NCBI GenBank assembly: GCA_032622095.1
Contig: CP136063.1
Location: 13,557,814-13,621,813 of the forward strand
DNA length: 64,000 nt
Reading direction: 5' to 3'
Origin: Siphonodentalium dalli
Taxonomy: Eukaryota > Mollusca > Scaphopoda > Gadilida > Siphonodentaliidae
Shown here: piece after piece, positions 22,363-35,700 of the stretch
Layout of the letters: the number at the start of each line of letters is the position of its first letter
Numbering within the stretch: position 1 is the stretch's first letter
Translations under genes and position numbers: made by a program
The notes under the pieces: generated by a model
The model's input: the letters and a program-made list of their open reading frames with translations, nothing else
What the model was told of the DNA's origin: nothing
Databases searched by the model: none

Positions 22363-22722
22363 AAGTCACAACATTTCTCTCCTCAAGAAGGGGCAATAAA
22401 TAATATATGCCGTTCACACTGATGGGTATTTCACCAACTACAGACAAGATGTATGTGAAATTAGGTTTCTGATTAATTCAATCTAAGTAACTGGAACCAG
22501 AGACGGCAATAATTTTGTGCCGGAAAATGAACCTGAACTCTCGGCTTGAGAACAGACGATATTGACAGATAAAGATGAACTGAAGCAGAAACTAAACTGA
22601 ACACATCGTTTATTTGATTTTTATGGCTGTTGTTATTTTCATTATTATTTTATACAATCATCACATTTCCTGCATATACATGTATATTTGGTGAGGATAA
22701 ACTTTATTATACTGCGCATGTA
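22363..22722. other. No gene seen
   Basis: Sequence between the 4-kb element and family B. Nothing recognised. Confidence 0.4.
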
Positions 22723-23292
22723 TTAAAGGAACTCAATTCGATTCAATCATCAGATTACAACAAAAAAATGTTGTTTTGAAATGCCGCTTCAAACATCGCC
22801 CTCCATACAGCGCCCTCTACGTTTGTACTGCGATATAACACTGCCACAAGGATGGTACTTTGTAGACGATAAATCAATGTTTACATCGCGGAACTGAATT
22901 TAGTAAACTATTATCTTGTTTTGACCACCACATTTTTTTAATTGTTGCAATTTAGGCACAAGAACAATGTTAACTTAGCCAGACATAGACCATTTTAATC
23001 ATAAAACATACGAACTATAAATACGTAAGAACTCCTTATAAATTAATGTGCTTATGGCAGTGGTATCTCAGTTATCGAAATTGATTAATTGCCCAAAAAT
23101 AATGCTATCCACGATGAACTATAGTATAAAATTGCCAAAAACCTGTTATTTATCAACATTTTGTTTAACGAAGTTTTGTCGGTTGTCAAATATCTGATAC
23201 AAAAAAAACACTGGATTTTAGAGTTATCGATCTTCACCGGCTATCTTGTCAGAAAAGTTCTTCTCATGGACAGTTTACTGGGCCACGTATAC
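22723..23292. repeat. Family-B element, right end replaced
   Basis: Starts TTAAAGGAACTCAATTCGAT, the family-B terminus, and shares AAATGCCGCTTCA, ATTGATTAATTGC and TATCAACATTTTG blocks with 36660-37107. It carries an extra ~200 bp (22800-23030) not in that copy and is cut off at GGGCCAC, where a family-A fragment begins. Confidence 0.65.
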
Positions 23293-23605
23293 ATAAAGAT
23301 GGATTATCTCTTTAGATAACAGATTTTAAATAGTTGCGTCGGTATAAAATAATAAATATGAACTGAAGACCCCTGTCCGGAAAGGCTTCTATCAATTAAT
23401 ATTGATTTTATTTCGAATATTTTATTGGACCCGTGTATGTGTCTATTTTTAGAATAGACCATTCGGGTCATAGCATATAGCGATAGCATTATGCATTATG
23501 CTGTTCATATGGCTAGGCGCCGAACATCAAATGTTTCATATTGCTTGATTGTATTGTTTTATTCCATAGCTATACATGGTAATGGGTATAATTAAAGCCA
23601 CATGG
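23293..23605. repeat. Family-A fragment joined to family B
   Basis: Begins TAAAGATGGATTATCTCTTT and keeps GTCCGGAAAGGCTTCTATCA and the TTAGAATAGACCATTCGGGT block; it ends about 310 bp in, before the second half of family A. Confidence 0.65.
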
Positions 23606-24596
23606 CGGTTTGTGCTCCAAAATACACAAAATAATATTTGCTTTTGAAATTTTCCCGGTATCAAAATAGGAAGATAAATGCCTAAACTACCTTTCTACGA
23701 CAAACATATGTCCCAAAAACCGCATTGAAATCATGAAATTACAACAAAATTGCAATGTTCGGGACCCGAACAAAATTTTCCAACCTGCCATTTTGGATGA
23801 TGCAATTAACCACCGACAACAACCGAGGATTTCCGTGTGTATTCGTAAATAAGCTTCCCCAGCGTTTCAATTTGATCGTATGTGTCCCTGTGAGAAAAAT
23901 GGTCTCTATTGACAAGAATTTAATGATAGGACGACCATCATGAATTTACCCGAGACGTGGCGATGGTACGATTGGGGGAGGTGGTTCAGAAAGGAACATA
24001 ATATTACTTATACATGTATAATAAGTAACTATGTTGAGATGCATTTGTATTTAAATTTCAATCCAACATCATTATCGTAGTATATTGCATGATTTGCAGT
24101 ATATGCTGAATATAATTTTTATAGAATATAGGAATGGGTCGACAAGTATTAGATCATGTTATTGATTTATACTCTGGCTACCGTATAGATCATATTCAAC
24201 CAGTTAAAAAATATGGGAACGTTTTAATGGCATTGAAAAAAAAAAACTCATTGACTATATATATTTATTTATTACTTGTTCCTTCATAATATATTTCACA
24301 ATAGGGGGTGTTACACTTCAGATTGCATGATTTGTCTGTGATTTTTGTGAGTCGACATCGACTCAAAAAAGTGACATATTTCATGCAACATCGAGTTGGG
24401 ATCTTCGTGAACTGCGTATGCACAGTGGAATACACTATTTACTGAGGAACGATATTAAATAAGAATATATTAGGCCAAAAAAAAAAGTTTTGGTTCTCGG
24501 GCAATTATTTTTTCATATCAATGAGGGAGGGGGGTTTTATTTTTATATTTTATTTTTTTCTGGACATAGTAAGCATGGACAACAATATCTTCCTCA
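23606..24596. other. No recognisable gene
   Basis: A 62-codon plus-strand frame at 23755-23943 has no known domain. The rest is AT-rich with short homopolymers. Confidence 0.4.
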
Positions 24597-25892
24597 GAGT
24601 CGTTATCTCGTGGGAATCCCGAATCAGAATCTGGATTCAGATTACAGATTAGTCCCCGTACGACTTGGTTCGGTAAACGAACAGACCAGAAATTGGTAGA
24701 ATCAGTAAACGAACAGACCGTAATCTCAATCTCGTGGTAATTCAGAATCGGATTAGGATTCCGATTATGGACTCAAATGTTCGTAATGTAAACAAACTGA
24801 GATTTCGCCAGCTCGGAGTTTAAAAACACAATAAAACATAAGAATCCGTCTCTTGTGTACAAATTATTGCCGAATATAAACGATCTATATCAAAGAATTT
24901 TAAATGCGGACACAAATTTGTTTTATCGAATGTAAACTGGGAGTATATTACTGAAATTAGCCAAATAATAACGCTATTGATAGTAACGCTGGGGGTTGAT
25001 GGTGATGCAAATCATTGTTCATTGTCACTTTCATATGTTCATTTCAGAATTCCATCCATAAAATACCGCCCGAACGCATGTCGATTTCGAATTCGGCGGA
25101 TACGATAACCGAATTCATGTGAACGTGCATGGATATGTCTTCTGCTGTGTTCATCATTATAATGTTTCTTCTTATTCAAGGAATAGTAGGATTATATGAT
25201 ATCGATGGATTATCAGATACACGTATGTAATATCATCTAGTCTTATAGCAATTTCATGTTTAAAATGTTTTGTTTCGTTAAATGCAGTCGTTTTGCACAA
25301 TAGTCTTTGTACATATAACAAACACATGCATTTTTCATTAGATGGAAAATAAAGCTTTGCTCATGAAGCTAATGTTGTGGTCTTGTGATCGCAGGTGAAT
25401 TACATCTCCCAATCACACAAGCACAAATGTAAAGCTTATTCTAGTATCTCAGGACTATATAGTGGAAAGGTCAGTCAATGTATTGATTAAGTACCCACAC
25501 GTGCAAGTTCTAGGGACGTGGCTAGATGTTTCCTCAAATTTCCGGCCAACTGCCCCCCCCCCAATTGAACCAAACTTCAATCTCACAGGTTCGCAGAATT
25601 CCATTTGCACTCCTTGGAAATATCCAACCTGACACACATTAAGAATGGAAAATGACCAACTTTTACTGGTTGAAAAAATCAAACAATGAGAACAATGCGA
25701 ACCTATATATGGTGTCAAATTAATGTCCAGCTAATGTTGTGTCATGCATGCAATTTCAAACTGCTGGAATGTACCAAAGTTTAGTTTAAACATATTTATT
25801 TCAAATATATGTCAAATTTAGATAACACATGATATATAACACATACATTTGTTTATACATACAAAGGGGTTGGGGGACAAGTGCTGACTCAC

Positions 25893-26420
25893 TTAAATGT
25901 GGATTATATCTTTGTAAACTTGTATTATATAGTTACCGGGGTATAAAATATTAGATTTGAATCGAAGACTCCTGTCCGGAAATGCTTCTATCTATTAATA
26001 TTAGATTTATTTCGAATATTTTCTGGTCTAAAAAGGTGTGTTTGTTCAGCTAACGAACAATAGTGGTTACTGTTAACAGAGACCAGAAATTATATTGTGC
26101 AATTTTGTCACAAATAAACGTTAATTATACTCATTATCGCTTATATCTGTGGGACAAAACAATACAAACAACCAATCTGTGACATTTGACATTCGTTGCG
26201 TAGCCGTAGGAACAGCCCAGTGCTCTATATCGCAATAAGGTATCATCCGAATGGTCGGTTCTAAAAATAGTAACATAAACGGGCCCGATTTAATATTCGA
26301 AATACAATCAATATTAATTGATAGAAGCTTTTCCGGACATAGGTCTTCAGTTCATATCTATTATTTTATACCCACGCAACTATTTAAAATTTGTTATTTA
26401 AAGAGATAACACATCTTTGA
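25893..26420. mobile_element. Foldback element family A, full length
   Basis: TTAA at 25893-25896, then ATGTGGATTATATCTTTG; right end CTTTGA, a changed TTAA. All family-A internal blocks are present in inverted order relative to the copy at 116-642. Confidence 0.75.
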
Positions 26421-26491
26421 GGTTACCCCACTCCCATATGTTATTACACTGAAAAACTATATAATTAGTAATGGCAAAGCAACGTGACTAC

Positions 26492-27434
26492 TAGCCCAAG
26501 CCTTCTTGTACTAAAACCAGCTAAGATATTGGTATGGCGAGATGCTGGTGTGTAATCTAAGACCGCCTCCATAGGCTTCTTATAATGCGACATACGACCA
26601 GGATCTGTGGCGGGGATTTGTGGTGTATTTTACTCGATTTACCTAACAAATCAATACATGATGCTATATACATGTACATCGGAAAGAGTGATATCTTATG
26701 GTCACAATGGTGTATAATAATCTAACTGTCATTTTAAATTACGCATAGAATATTCCGGTTGATTGTCACCGACATCGCTGTTTTTATATTTTGTTTACGT
26801 TTTAACTGGAAGCCGAAGTGTTACGAACAACTTCGGCATAGTTCGGAGTTTGTTTTGACCAAGACAAATTTCTACAAACAAAATGGCAGCCCCCATATTT
26901 TTCTAATGCTCGTTGTGTTTACACTGTTTTAAACTGTGAAATGGTTGTAATTCCCGTGATTTATTTAATGTATTACATTTATATCTTCAATATTTACTCA
27001 ATTTATGTATTTATTTATTTATTGACACGTATAATTACGATTACAATGGAGAATTCACCGTGCGTGGTTGATCTAAAATCTACGGAATATTTTCACCGGA
27101 AAATGGCGAACGCAGTTCGCGAGGTCAACTGAGTTCGCATACTTTTTAAAAAATTGTAAACATTGCGGCAAATGTCTCTTTTCACATTAAATTACCGCTT
27201 TCAGTTCACAACTGATATGGGTTTCAAATAAAATAGTATGTCTTCTGATGAAAATATCCGTTTATTGTCGCAATTGTGATATTTTATTTCATATAATTGT
27301 GGTTTTATTTGAGCGGGTCACTAACGCTTAAGTCGTGTTATAAGAAGCCCATGGAGGCTGTCTTGGACTAAACACCAGCATATCGCCATACCAATATCTT
27401 AGCTGGTTTTAGTACAAGAAGACTTGGACTACAT
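26492..27434. mobile_element. 0.94-kb element with ~94-bp inverted ends
   Basis: TAGCCCAAGCCTTCTTGTAC through GGCTTCTTATAA (26492-26585) is inverted at 27338-27431. TGACTAC precedes the left end (26485-26491) and follows the right end, a likely 7-bp target duplication. A 63-codon frame inside (26941-27132) is low-complexity at first and unrecognised. Confidence 0.6.
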
Positions 27435-28446
27435 GACTACCAAAACAAGTTGAACATATATACATATCACCGGACACCTCCTCTCCCGAGTTAGTCATAA
27501 GTTATGTATGTATTTATTTAAAATCTGGTTTGTTTGTTGCGTTTGCTGGCTTCGACGTATCATTATTTGGAACAGTTAGTCAAAAGAATCCTGATTTTCC
27601 TCACGTATGAATGACTGCACAGCTAAACAAGTTTTACCAAAGTTCGGGGGGGGGGGGGGTCGAGACACACAACCAACCCCTGTCGTCACGTCCCTGTACA
27701 ACTGTCAACGTGTGTTCTTCACAATATATTCGGAATTTGATTCCGGAGGCCTAGAGCTGTTAAATATGTTTGCCCTCATCAATAAACACACTTTAACTTG
27801 AAAAAATGCGATTAAGTCCGATTGGCAGTAAATTATGTGCCGTGTATATAACAAACATGAACTTTAGAAATATAAGATACAAATGATACTTGTGTCAAAT
27901 ACATGAGCCATATTTGACGCTGGGAGAACATTAAACATAGTTTCGGAGACCACGTGGATTTCAAAATCTGACCTAGAATCGGGAATTAGCCCCGCCCCCG
28001 TAATCGGCTTCGGATTCTGAATCGGGATTCCCACGAGATAACGACTCTGTCGATCGGATTTTGGATATGTTATAGAGGATATAATTATTATTCATCTTCA
28101 AAATGGATTAAAAACCAACTTAGTCCAAATATTTTCTAGGTCTAAACTTTTATCGACGAGACTATATTTTGTCTTTTCAGCATTTACCCCTGACCTGGAA
28201 GTCTTACATCTTATAAATTTTCCCACATTTCGTCTTGTGACTCAGAGGCAGGTGGTTTTATTTAAACTGATTGTGAAATAAAATAAACGAATTTTGAGTG
28301 CTCCAAGCAACTTATATGTACTGGTTGTGTCTATATATAGACTCTAAACTACACACAGATCATTTTTATTAGAGGTAGAAACATATTTTCCCACTTATCA
28401 TTTCGGTCCGAAATTAGTGTTTCTCTTCATTCGGGGGTTACCAAAA

Positions 28447-29720
28447 TAATATGACCATACGTAAACGTAATAAAGCCCACGTAGATTAAATCTGGCAGTT
28501 TGCGATACGAAATACATTTATAATAATTACCGCTTTTGAATTATACCGGTATCGAAATTAGTCGACGAAATTGATGTGACAAAGATAAAGGGAAATAATG
28601 ACATTTCTTCCTGTGCTCAAATAGAACTTTCGAAGAGGTGTTCTTTTGTGCGACACTGTTCACATTTTCACAACATTTTTTACTCGATGCGTTTACTGTT
28701 AACACCGAAGATCTGGTCTGCTTGACAGCGTGGAAATATACTAAAATTACATTACAAAATGCTCCAAGTTGTGCGTTGAAATTCTGCACTACATGTGGAG
28801 TGATTACAGGGTGTGCTGCATAGCTCATGGTGTGTTGCTACACAGCTAAGTCATGTAGTCCGAAAATATCCAACGTCTATTCAAATCTGAGATAGAAATG
28901 CTTATTTGCATAAGTTGGAGGGAATTGTGTGAGCACATGGTGACGCCATACAGTATAGTACAGTTCACAATCCGAAGAAACAAGTCCTGTTACAGTCATG
29001 TCGCAAGCATATGGGTGCTCGTCCCATATCCCAACTAAAGAACACAGGTGTGACATTAAGAACTAACCGGCACGATTGAACATAGTGACATTAACGGATT
29101 GACAGACCCATGTCACAAGCATATGAACGCATGCATTTGACACTATATCAATATGTGGGATACATACACAAAACCGCACGCGTATGTTACTGGCATCAGT
29201 ATATCGAACGATTGCAACCGCAAGTGTCATCCTTACGCGACGCAGGCATGCACATAATTCCCAAAATTCAGTCATACCAGAGTCCAAAATATTGAACCCA
29301 AATACAGGTTATGTCACACCGTTATATAATCGTTATTTGTTTGTATGTAAAGCGTTCCTACATAAATAATGTGTACACTGCTACTACGTCAATAAAGCAA
29401 TTTTCAGTCAATATATACCAGGATATGTTGATCAACTTCGGAACGCAATGTGAAATTAAGAAGTATCCACGATTAAATACAATTTCCCACTACCGGTTGG
29501 ACAGACTATTGCCATAACTAGTGTATGTCGCAAGCATGTGGATGCACTTATGACACGATATCAATGTCGCATGCTTGGTATGAAATATATACACAAAACT
29601 ACGAGTGTGTCTCTTGCCATCATGTATATCGCAAGCACATGGACGCATGTGCCACTACCGGTATATCAATATGAAACGTTGGTATGCAATATATACACAC
29701 AACTGATTATGTGTGTTCCT
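28447..29720. repeat. Dispersed repeat G, copy 2 (inverted)
   Basis: Inverted, diverged counterpart of 8257-9364, starting at ATATGACCATACGTAAACGT. From 28980 to 29660 a loose tandem array of ATGTCGCAAGCATATGG-like motifs recurs (28990, 29111, 29525, 29626), each followed by a TACACAAAAC block. No coding domain. Confidence 0.5.
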
Positions 29721-29859
29721 GTCGTCAGTTTACCATATGAGTGCAAATGCGCAAATATAGCACAATTTTCTGCACGAACAGTGAAATACCTCATGCGTTA
29801 TTGTTATGGGATCGCAGGAGTTTCATAAACTTGGGGCCATAGCACCGATGTATGTTCTT

Positions 29860-32286
29860 TCTTTGAGTGTCTAATTGAACATAATAATTGCTGTTTGCAG
29901 TCATGTTTCACGAACTTAAATAGCTATAGTAGTACATGTACCCTGATGTATGTAAGGCAACATTATAGTAAATATTTGTATGTAGAGGTTCTCACATGAG
30001 TTTATATTTTGTACGGAATCTATCAATCGAGATAACTAAATTCGATTTGAGCCGAGGTTCACCGAGACTCAAATAGAATTTAGTGGATGAGGTTGATAAA
30101 TTACGTATAAAGTAGAATGAGTTTGATATACATTTTATCACATGATCAAATAAACGCGAAGCAACGTGAAGTATTCATCGAAGAAAACTATCATAAACGT
30201 CAGCAATCGCAAGTCGTTTAAATAATGGCGTGACGTCATCGCACGTGCTAATATTACATGTGTGTCTTACCAATAATTATGAACCTGGTTTTGTGAGTTA
30301 ATTATGTGATAAATTGTGATATTAAACGAACAACAGGAAATAGTGCCAGGTGACCCTTGACTTCCGGTCTGTCTTCTATTTACACTCCATATATTATGCC
30401 TTCCAATATTTTTCCAACCAGCTATAATCATGAAGAGTTTTAAAAGTTATGTCATTATATATACACCATTAAATACATCAAAGTGTCTTTATTTATCTGG
30501 GACTATTTCTTTACACGCGCAAACAATGAACAGTTACATGAAAAGTCATCCCATGTCTTATAGAAGCCGATGTTAGTTTAGCGTCCCATTTGTTGATTTA
30601 AGTAGGTTTTGTCGAGGCTTTAGATCATGTAATAAATATAACCTATAACTCGTCCCCAGAGTATAGGCTATAGCGGAATTTACAAAACTCGTCCACTACA
30701 TTAGGTCAGGACCTCAACAAAGGCTCGTCCAGTTCTAATTTTCTGGACTCGTTTTGTAAATTCCGCTATAAACTGGGGATTCGTTGTAGATCCTCTCTTT
30801 ATTGTACACCCTGATCCCTGGAACATGAAGAATGTGGCAAGAATGAAAAAATACCAACCGGTATGATGGCAGTATCTCATTCAAATAACAATATATTGCT
30901 TATTGGTGAATTTGGATTTAGTTCAAAATAATATGATCATACTGTTGGCTCAATATTTTATTAATCAGAAGGCAATCACATCACCCAGGAATCTTCATGT
31001 CTTTTCATTACACTTTCTGTTAGACATATATGTACATTGTACAGCCACATTCAAGTGTAAATTATGACACTTTCCAAACGTAATAGAACAAGATTTACAT
31101 TCTCCAGAATTGAAGCAGTGTATATTTTCCTTAGAACAAGTGGATCAATACCCTGTACTTTCATAAGATGTTTTGCACTGAATAAACAACTACATATCAG
31201 CTTCCTGGAGTGAATTCCTTGTAACCTCAGGTCAAGAATCACTATACCGTGTGCACATATAATCATATTACACATGTATGCCTCCACCCCAAAAGTATCC
31301 ATTGCACACATGACTACCTCCAATATAATTTAGAATAGATGATGTATTTTCTGTTATCCTGTTTTCTCATCATTTCCTTTTCTAGTAGTATTATAAGGAA
31401 GCTGAAGTTGCAAGTTATTAAAAGTTTGTGTCCTTGCCCTTGGTGTTGATATTGTCTTTGTGTGTGAATAACATTCCAAGAAGAGAGCCCACAGAAAATA
31501 GTGGATTTGACATTTGTGTCATCATAGTCAGGATACAACAGTTCCATTTAATCTCTGATTTAATTTTACACCTGTCCAAAAAATTTGTCTGATGCCTTTT
31601 CAAAATGTATTCAGAACCAGTAAATGTCAGATGAGATCACAGAGTTGAACTTCTGATAGTTGATATAGTTATATGTGTGATAAGAAGGATGTAGATCCAA
31701 AATATCCCTGAAAATAGAAAATAAAACACACAATAATACATACACAATACAGACATGATTTTAACAAGTGTGGTTGCACAATTAATCAATTGATCAAGTG
31801 TAAGTACTCACTTCTTTTCATGGAGCTTGAACAGTTAAATAAAAGGAACGACTAACAGTCGTTTTTATGCCAAGCAGTTTGAACTACCGAGTACAACCAT
31901 GTAAATTTTTGCTGACATCTAAAAGCATTGTTGTCAACATTAAAAATAAACAGTAGTAACTACTACTGTAGCTGGGATACCAGCAGTTTGCTTTAATGAG
32001 GGTTAAATAATTATTGTGCTCACAAGTCATCCAAGCTAATTATTACTGTCTCTTTGATTTGCCGCACCTATTCCATGAGACACCTGAGACAGTTCCCCCT
32101 GCATATATTCTAAGCTGATGACAAACACTCTTTATTGCTAATTATTAGTGCCACTTTAAAATCATGTGAGAAACACAGCACCTATACCACGACAATCCAT
32201 GGGTCACGTTACAGTACCCCTGTGTATTAATTTTCCTACATATATTATTTTCTAAGCTGATACTACTTCATAGCTGATGCTATTTA
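29860..32286. other. No recognisable gene; two short hairpins
   Basis: 30022-30102 is a hairpin (GATAACTAAATTCGATTTGA with complement). 30673-30773 is a second one (GCGGAATTTACAAAACTCGT with complement). Minus-strand frames at 31051-31323 and 31314-31547 have no recognised domain, and their mutual frame change argues against a real gene. Confidence 0.35.
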
Positions 32287-32412
32287 TTAACCCTTTCCTG
32301 ACTGGAGCTTCCTGAAATTTTGCAAAATCCCTGTGCCAATGCATTCTCTTATATATGCGAGTCGCCAATATGGCACCTCACCTACTAATATAAAAGAGAA
32401 TGCATTGGCCAA
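32287..32412. repeat. Partial family-D element
   Basis: TTAA (32287-32290), then CCCTTTCCTGACTGGAGC and the hairpin CAATGCATTCTCTTATATAT (32339-32407). The TTAA right terminus was not found. Confidence 0.55.
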
Positions 32413-33676
32413 GTCTATCCCAGGAAAAGGGAGCTATTGCTCCCACACCTATTATTACTGGCAATATTTTGTTCGCAGGTGCCAAAATTTGCACTTGTCA
32501 AAATGTTCAAGGTCACTGTAATAGTTGATTAAGGTATATAGGTTGATCGAAGGTATATTTATAACCTTTCCCATCAGTTAAATTTTGGGCATCTGAAAAG
32601 TTTAACTGGACATATGTCTATCCCACAATTCCACAGGTATTATTATTTTTTGCCAAATATGCTTGAGGGTTATCAGCATTGGCCATGTGTTCTGTGATGG
32701 GAACCATTACTTAAACAGTTGCTACTATGATGCTAATAAGACATATATCTTTCAAGCTAAGTTTGCAGCGGTACAAGTAACTTAAAATGGTTGAGTTTTA
32801 ACATGTACGTTTCCATGGTACTAGTAAATGTGATGAACAGTGGCTTGTCACTGGGGATCAGTGTCCACTGAGCCACTGACCATGCACATGAGAAGATAAA
32901 TTTACTTTGAGAAAAGTTCTACTGGTGTCAGCTTGTGTGAAACGAAAGGAGAACAATGTAATTGTACTTGCTCTCACTGATCGTTAGCTGACTAAACAAT
33001 AAAAGAATTGAAAGACAGACCAATTGGGTTTTAACATAACCACAAATCATGTATGGTAGCGATTTTGCATTCAGTAAGTTAATCCATTTTTATATCTCAG
33101 CTTACACATGGATAGGCCTACATGTACATGGGGAAAGCGAAAAAATGCATGGTTAACTGATCATGATGGAAGGCTTGCATGATAGTTGTTTCGGTTTAAT
33201 GTATAGTGTTTTCACAATGGACTTGTGTTAGAAATTTTGTTTTGTATTTAAACAGGAAGAGGCAAAAGTGTGTAACGGTAAAGTTCGGCAAAAAAATTAT
33301 CGCTGTCGAGGAAAAAAAAATTAGGTTTGAGGTCCTAAACATGGATTTTGGTCAGTCAAAACATGGAATTTTTTTTGGCCTTTTTATATGTACCGGTACT
33401 GGTGCATGCAGTACATTTACATGTATGTTGTGCATGGCGGTTCTCAAATATATATTGAACATCGATTAAGAACTGTATCTGTAGCTGCGTAAATTTAAAA
33501 CTGAGCGAAAAATAATAATGTTCATACATGACTCATGAGTGTCAGAGAGACTATTATAATATTACAACTATTAGGATGAAAGTTTTAAAAAATAATAACT
33601 GGATCCAAGACAATTCCCGCTACGTACGGTATTTCCTTGGTATCATGATTAACTTGAAGATGAAGTGTATAAACAT
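32413..33676. other. No recognisable gene
   Basis: Plain AT-rich sequence; an 87-codon plus frame at 33206-33469 shows no domain. Confidence 0.4.
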
Positions 33677-34014
33677 ACTAGTGTTGAAGGGGTCACTCTC
33701 ACCAAAAAAAGTGCTGAAGGGTACACAGGATTTTCAAAATGTGCTGAAGGGTACACATGGTTTGAAATGTCGTTCTAAAGGACATTCAGTTTTCGTATCT
33801 GCCATGATTTCTGTTAGAGAATAATTGTTTACGTTCCAATGAATATTAAAATGTACTGAAAACAAACTGCTAATGGGCGCCAGACTTTCATAAACACAAT
33901 TTAAGTAGTGGTGTTCGTGCCGATCACAAACCATGTGTACCCTTCAGCACATTTTCAAACCCTGTGTACCCCTTGAACAGCACTTTTTTGGTGAGAGTGA
34001 TCCCTTCAGCCATA
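33677..34014. repeat. Foldback with repeated GTGCTGAAGGGTACAC
   Basis: GGGGTCACTCTCACCAAAAA and two GTGCTGAAGGGTACAC motifs in the left arm (33690-33763) are found inverted at 33929-34012; the loop is about 165 bp. The LKGT-repeat peptide in the plus frame is a by-product of the repeated DNA motif. Confidence 0.7.
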
Positions 34015-34179
34015 CTAGTAGTGTGAAGGTGAGGCCATTTGGTATTGCAGAATGGTTAATAATAATACCAGTTTTAGTTTACTCTCACTCTGAGTCTGAC
34101 AAGTTTCATTTCAAAACTGAAAACAAAGTTACAAACTGTTATAACTTATATTAATCACAACCCAAAGGGTTGTTTTACA

Positions 34180-35700
34180 GTAACATAAGCGACGCAAGTA
34201 TAGTTGTGACGTCAGTAATTTATATACTCTATCAACATGAAAAAATTGTTTTTACATCCGGGCGATTCAGACCTATGGGCCCTATGGTGGCCGCCATGTT
34301 GGAATAGAATTGTCAAATTAATAAAACGAATTTATTTTTCTTCTTCGATCAGCCTCCCTATAGCAACACTATTAAATTTGAAAAACAAAATCAACCTTAT
34401 TCAAAATTAAATGCTTAATGTGGATTTAGCTGACGCGGGCGCATAGCATTCGGCAAACCTCGCCAGATTCCGTACCGTTACAGTTAGAATATTACGTCCC
34501 CTGGCAGGCCATAGCAACGTTGGAAATGATGACGTAATTTCGTTACAAAATGGTGGCGCTCGCGAAATTTGAAATGGAATTGCTTGTTATTGTTATCGCT
34601 CGTATTTTAAATGTACAACGGTATCACAGCACGTAAGCGTTGAGAACAAACGAGAAAGCACAAGCGAAGATAGCACTACGAGCCAATTACTGGAATGACT
34701 TTAGAGTCAAAGCAGTCAAAAGAAGAAGAAGAATAACAACAACATGTCAACAACAACAACAACTTGTTAAGTTGTTTTGAAGTTGAAGTGAACTGTGTTC
34801 AAAGTGAAAATCAGTCAGTCGGAAAGAAACTCAATGACGAATCTGTGACTGAAAAAAATATGAAAATGAAGGTCACTGGAATGGAATGTGGACTGGTCTG
34901 TGCAGACTGCTCACCACGGCGATTTGACTTGTTCTGTTATTGTTCAATTTTAAGTCTGTTTTCACTTGGACTGGTTTAGTGGTTAGAGTCTTAGACTTAG
35001 AGTTTCAACTGCAAGCCGCAAATCGTTCAATCTACTAACTACTTCTCTAAATAGTAAATTTAATTGTTAATATCTAACACTGTCATGTCAAACCTCAACT
35101 TGGGTCAAGGAAATCAGAAAATGGACATTTTAGAGCTGACTGATTTACTATACACAGTATACTGTATAGTTCAGTCATGAACCGTTGAACGTAGCGCGTA
35201 GCTGGAACTTGTGGACGCAGTAATCGGTGAAAGCGTTCATGTGGCTTACTAATCTAATAATATTAGGATTGTATTAGTCAATTTAGTGATTACAGATTAC
35301 TAAATTTAGTTATCAACGACTTCAGCCTCACACACTCACTGTGAATGTGACTCAGGTCAAAATACAATTCTAGCCATCTACAGTCGACAGACTCGACACA
35401 TAGATGTAACAAACATGTGAAGCCCAGTGAATTGGTGACTAACAAAGTGAGTCATTTATCTTCTTGTTGAGTGAAGGAAAAGAAGAACATCTCCCAATCC
35501 CACTTGGTCTCGGCACACTGCATAGTTCATGCAGTGACTGGTGAGAGGATATGCTTCCGGGCCAACTTTCCATCTGTGTGTATGAATTCTGTTTCCTGTG
35601 ATGGACACATCAAGTTAAATTTAATAATTATATTGCACGGTGAAGTTTTAGCATTCTCACATATTAAATAATTCATGATTTTAACACTGTGTTCTCGATT
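34180..35700 (+). promoter_or_regulatory. Possible promoter and 5' exon region
   Basis: 34260-34600 is richer in CG dinucleotides than the surroundings and holds GGCCGCCATGTTGG (34289) and AAAATGGTGGCGC (34549), both resembling YY1-type sites often found near transcription starts. Downstream are short plus-strand frames at 34764-34979 and 35471-35671 and a donor-like GTGAGT near 35446. No domain is recognised and no downstream gene follows in the window, so this is speculative. Confidence 0.22.

Larger units (their letters stand above)
24597..28048. repeat. Outer inverted repeat pair around nested elements
   Basis: About 38 bp starting AGAGTCGTTATCTCGTGGGA at 24597-24633 is found inverted at 28011-28048. 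The 3.4 kb between contains a family-A element, a 0.94-kb inverted-repeat element, and short frames without domains. Whether the pair marks the ends of one large element is uncertain. Confidence 0.5.

Noticed and set aside
27607-27801. 64-codon frame with a glycine run
   Set aside because: The glycine run is a G homopolymer (27646-27659); no domain and no conservation evidence.
33528-33824. 98-codon frame with VLKGT repeats as a repeat-protein gene
   Set aside because: The repeats come from the GTGCTGAAGGGTACAC DNA motif in a foldback arm; no start context or splice signals.
34977-35040. tRNA-like sequence TTTAGTGGTTAGAGTC
   Set aside because: Resembles an A box, but no proper B box or cloverleaf could be drawn.
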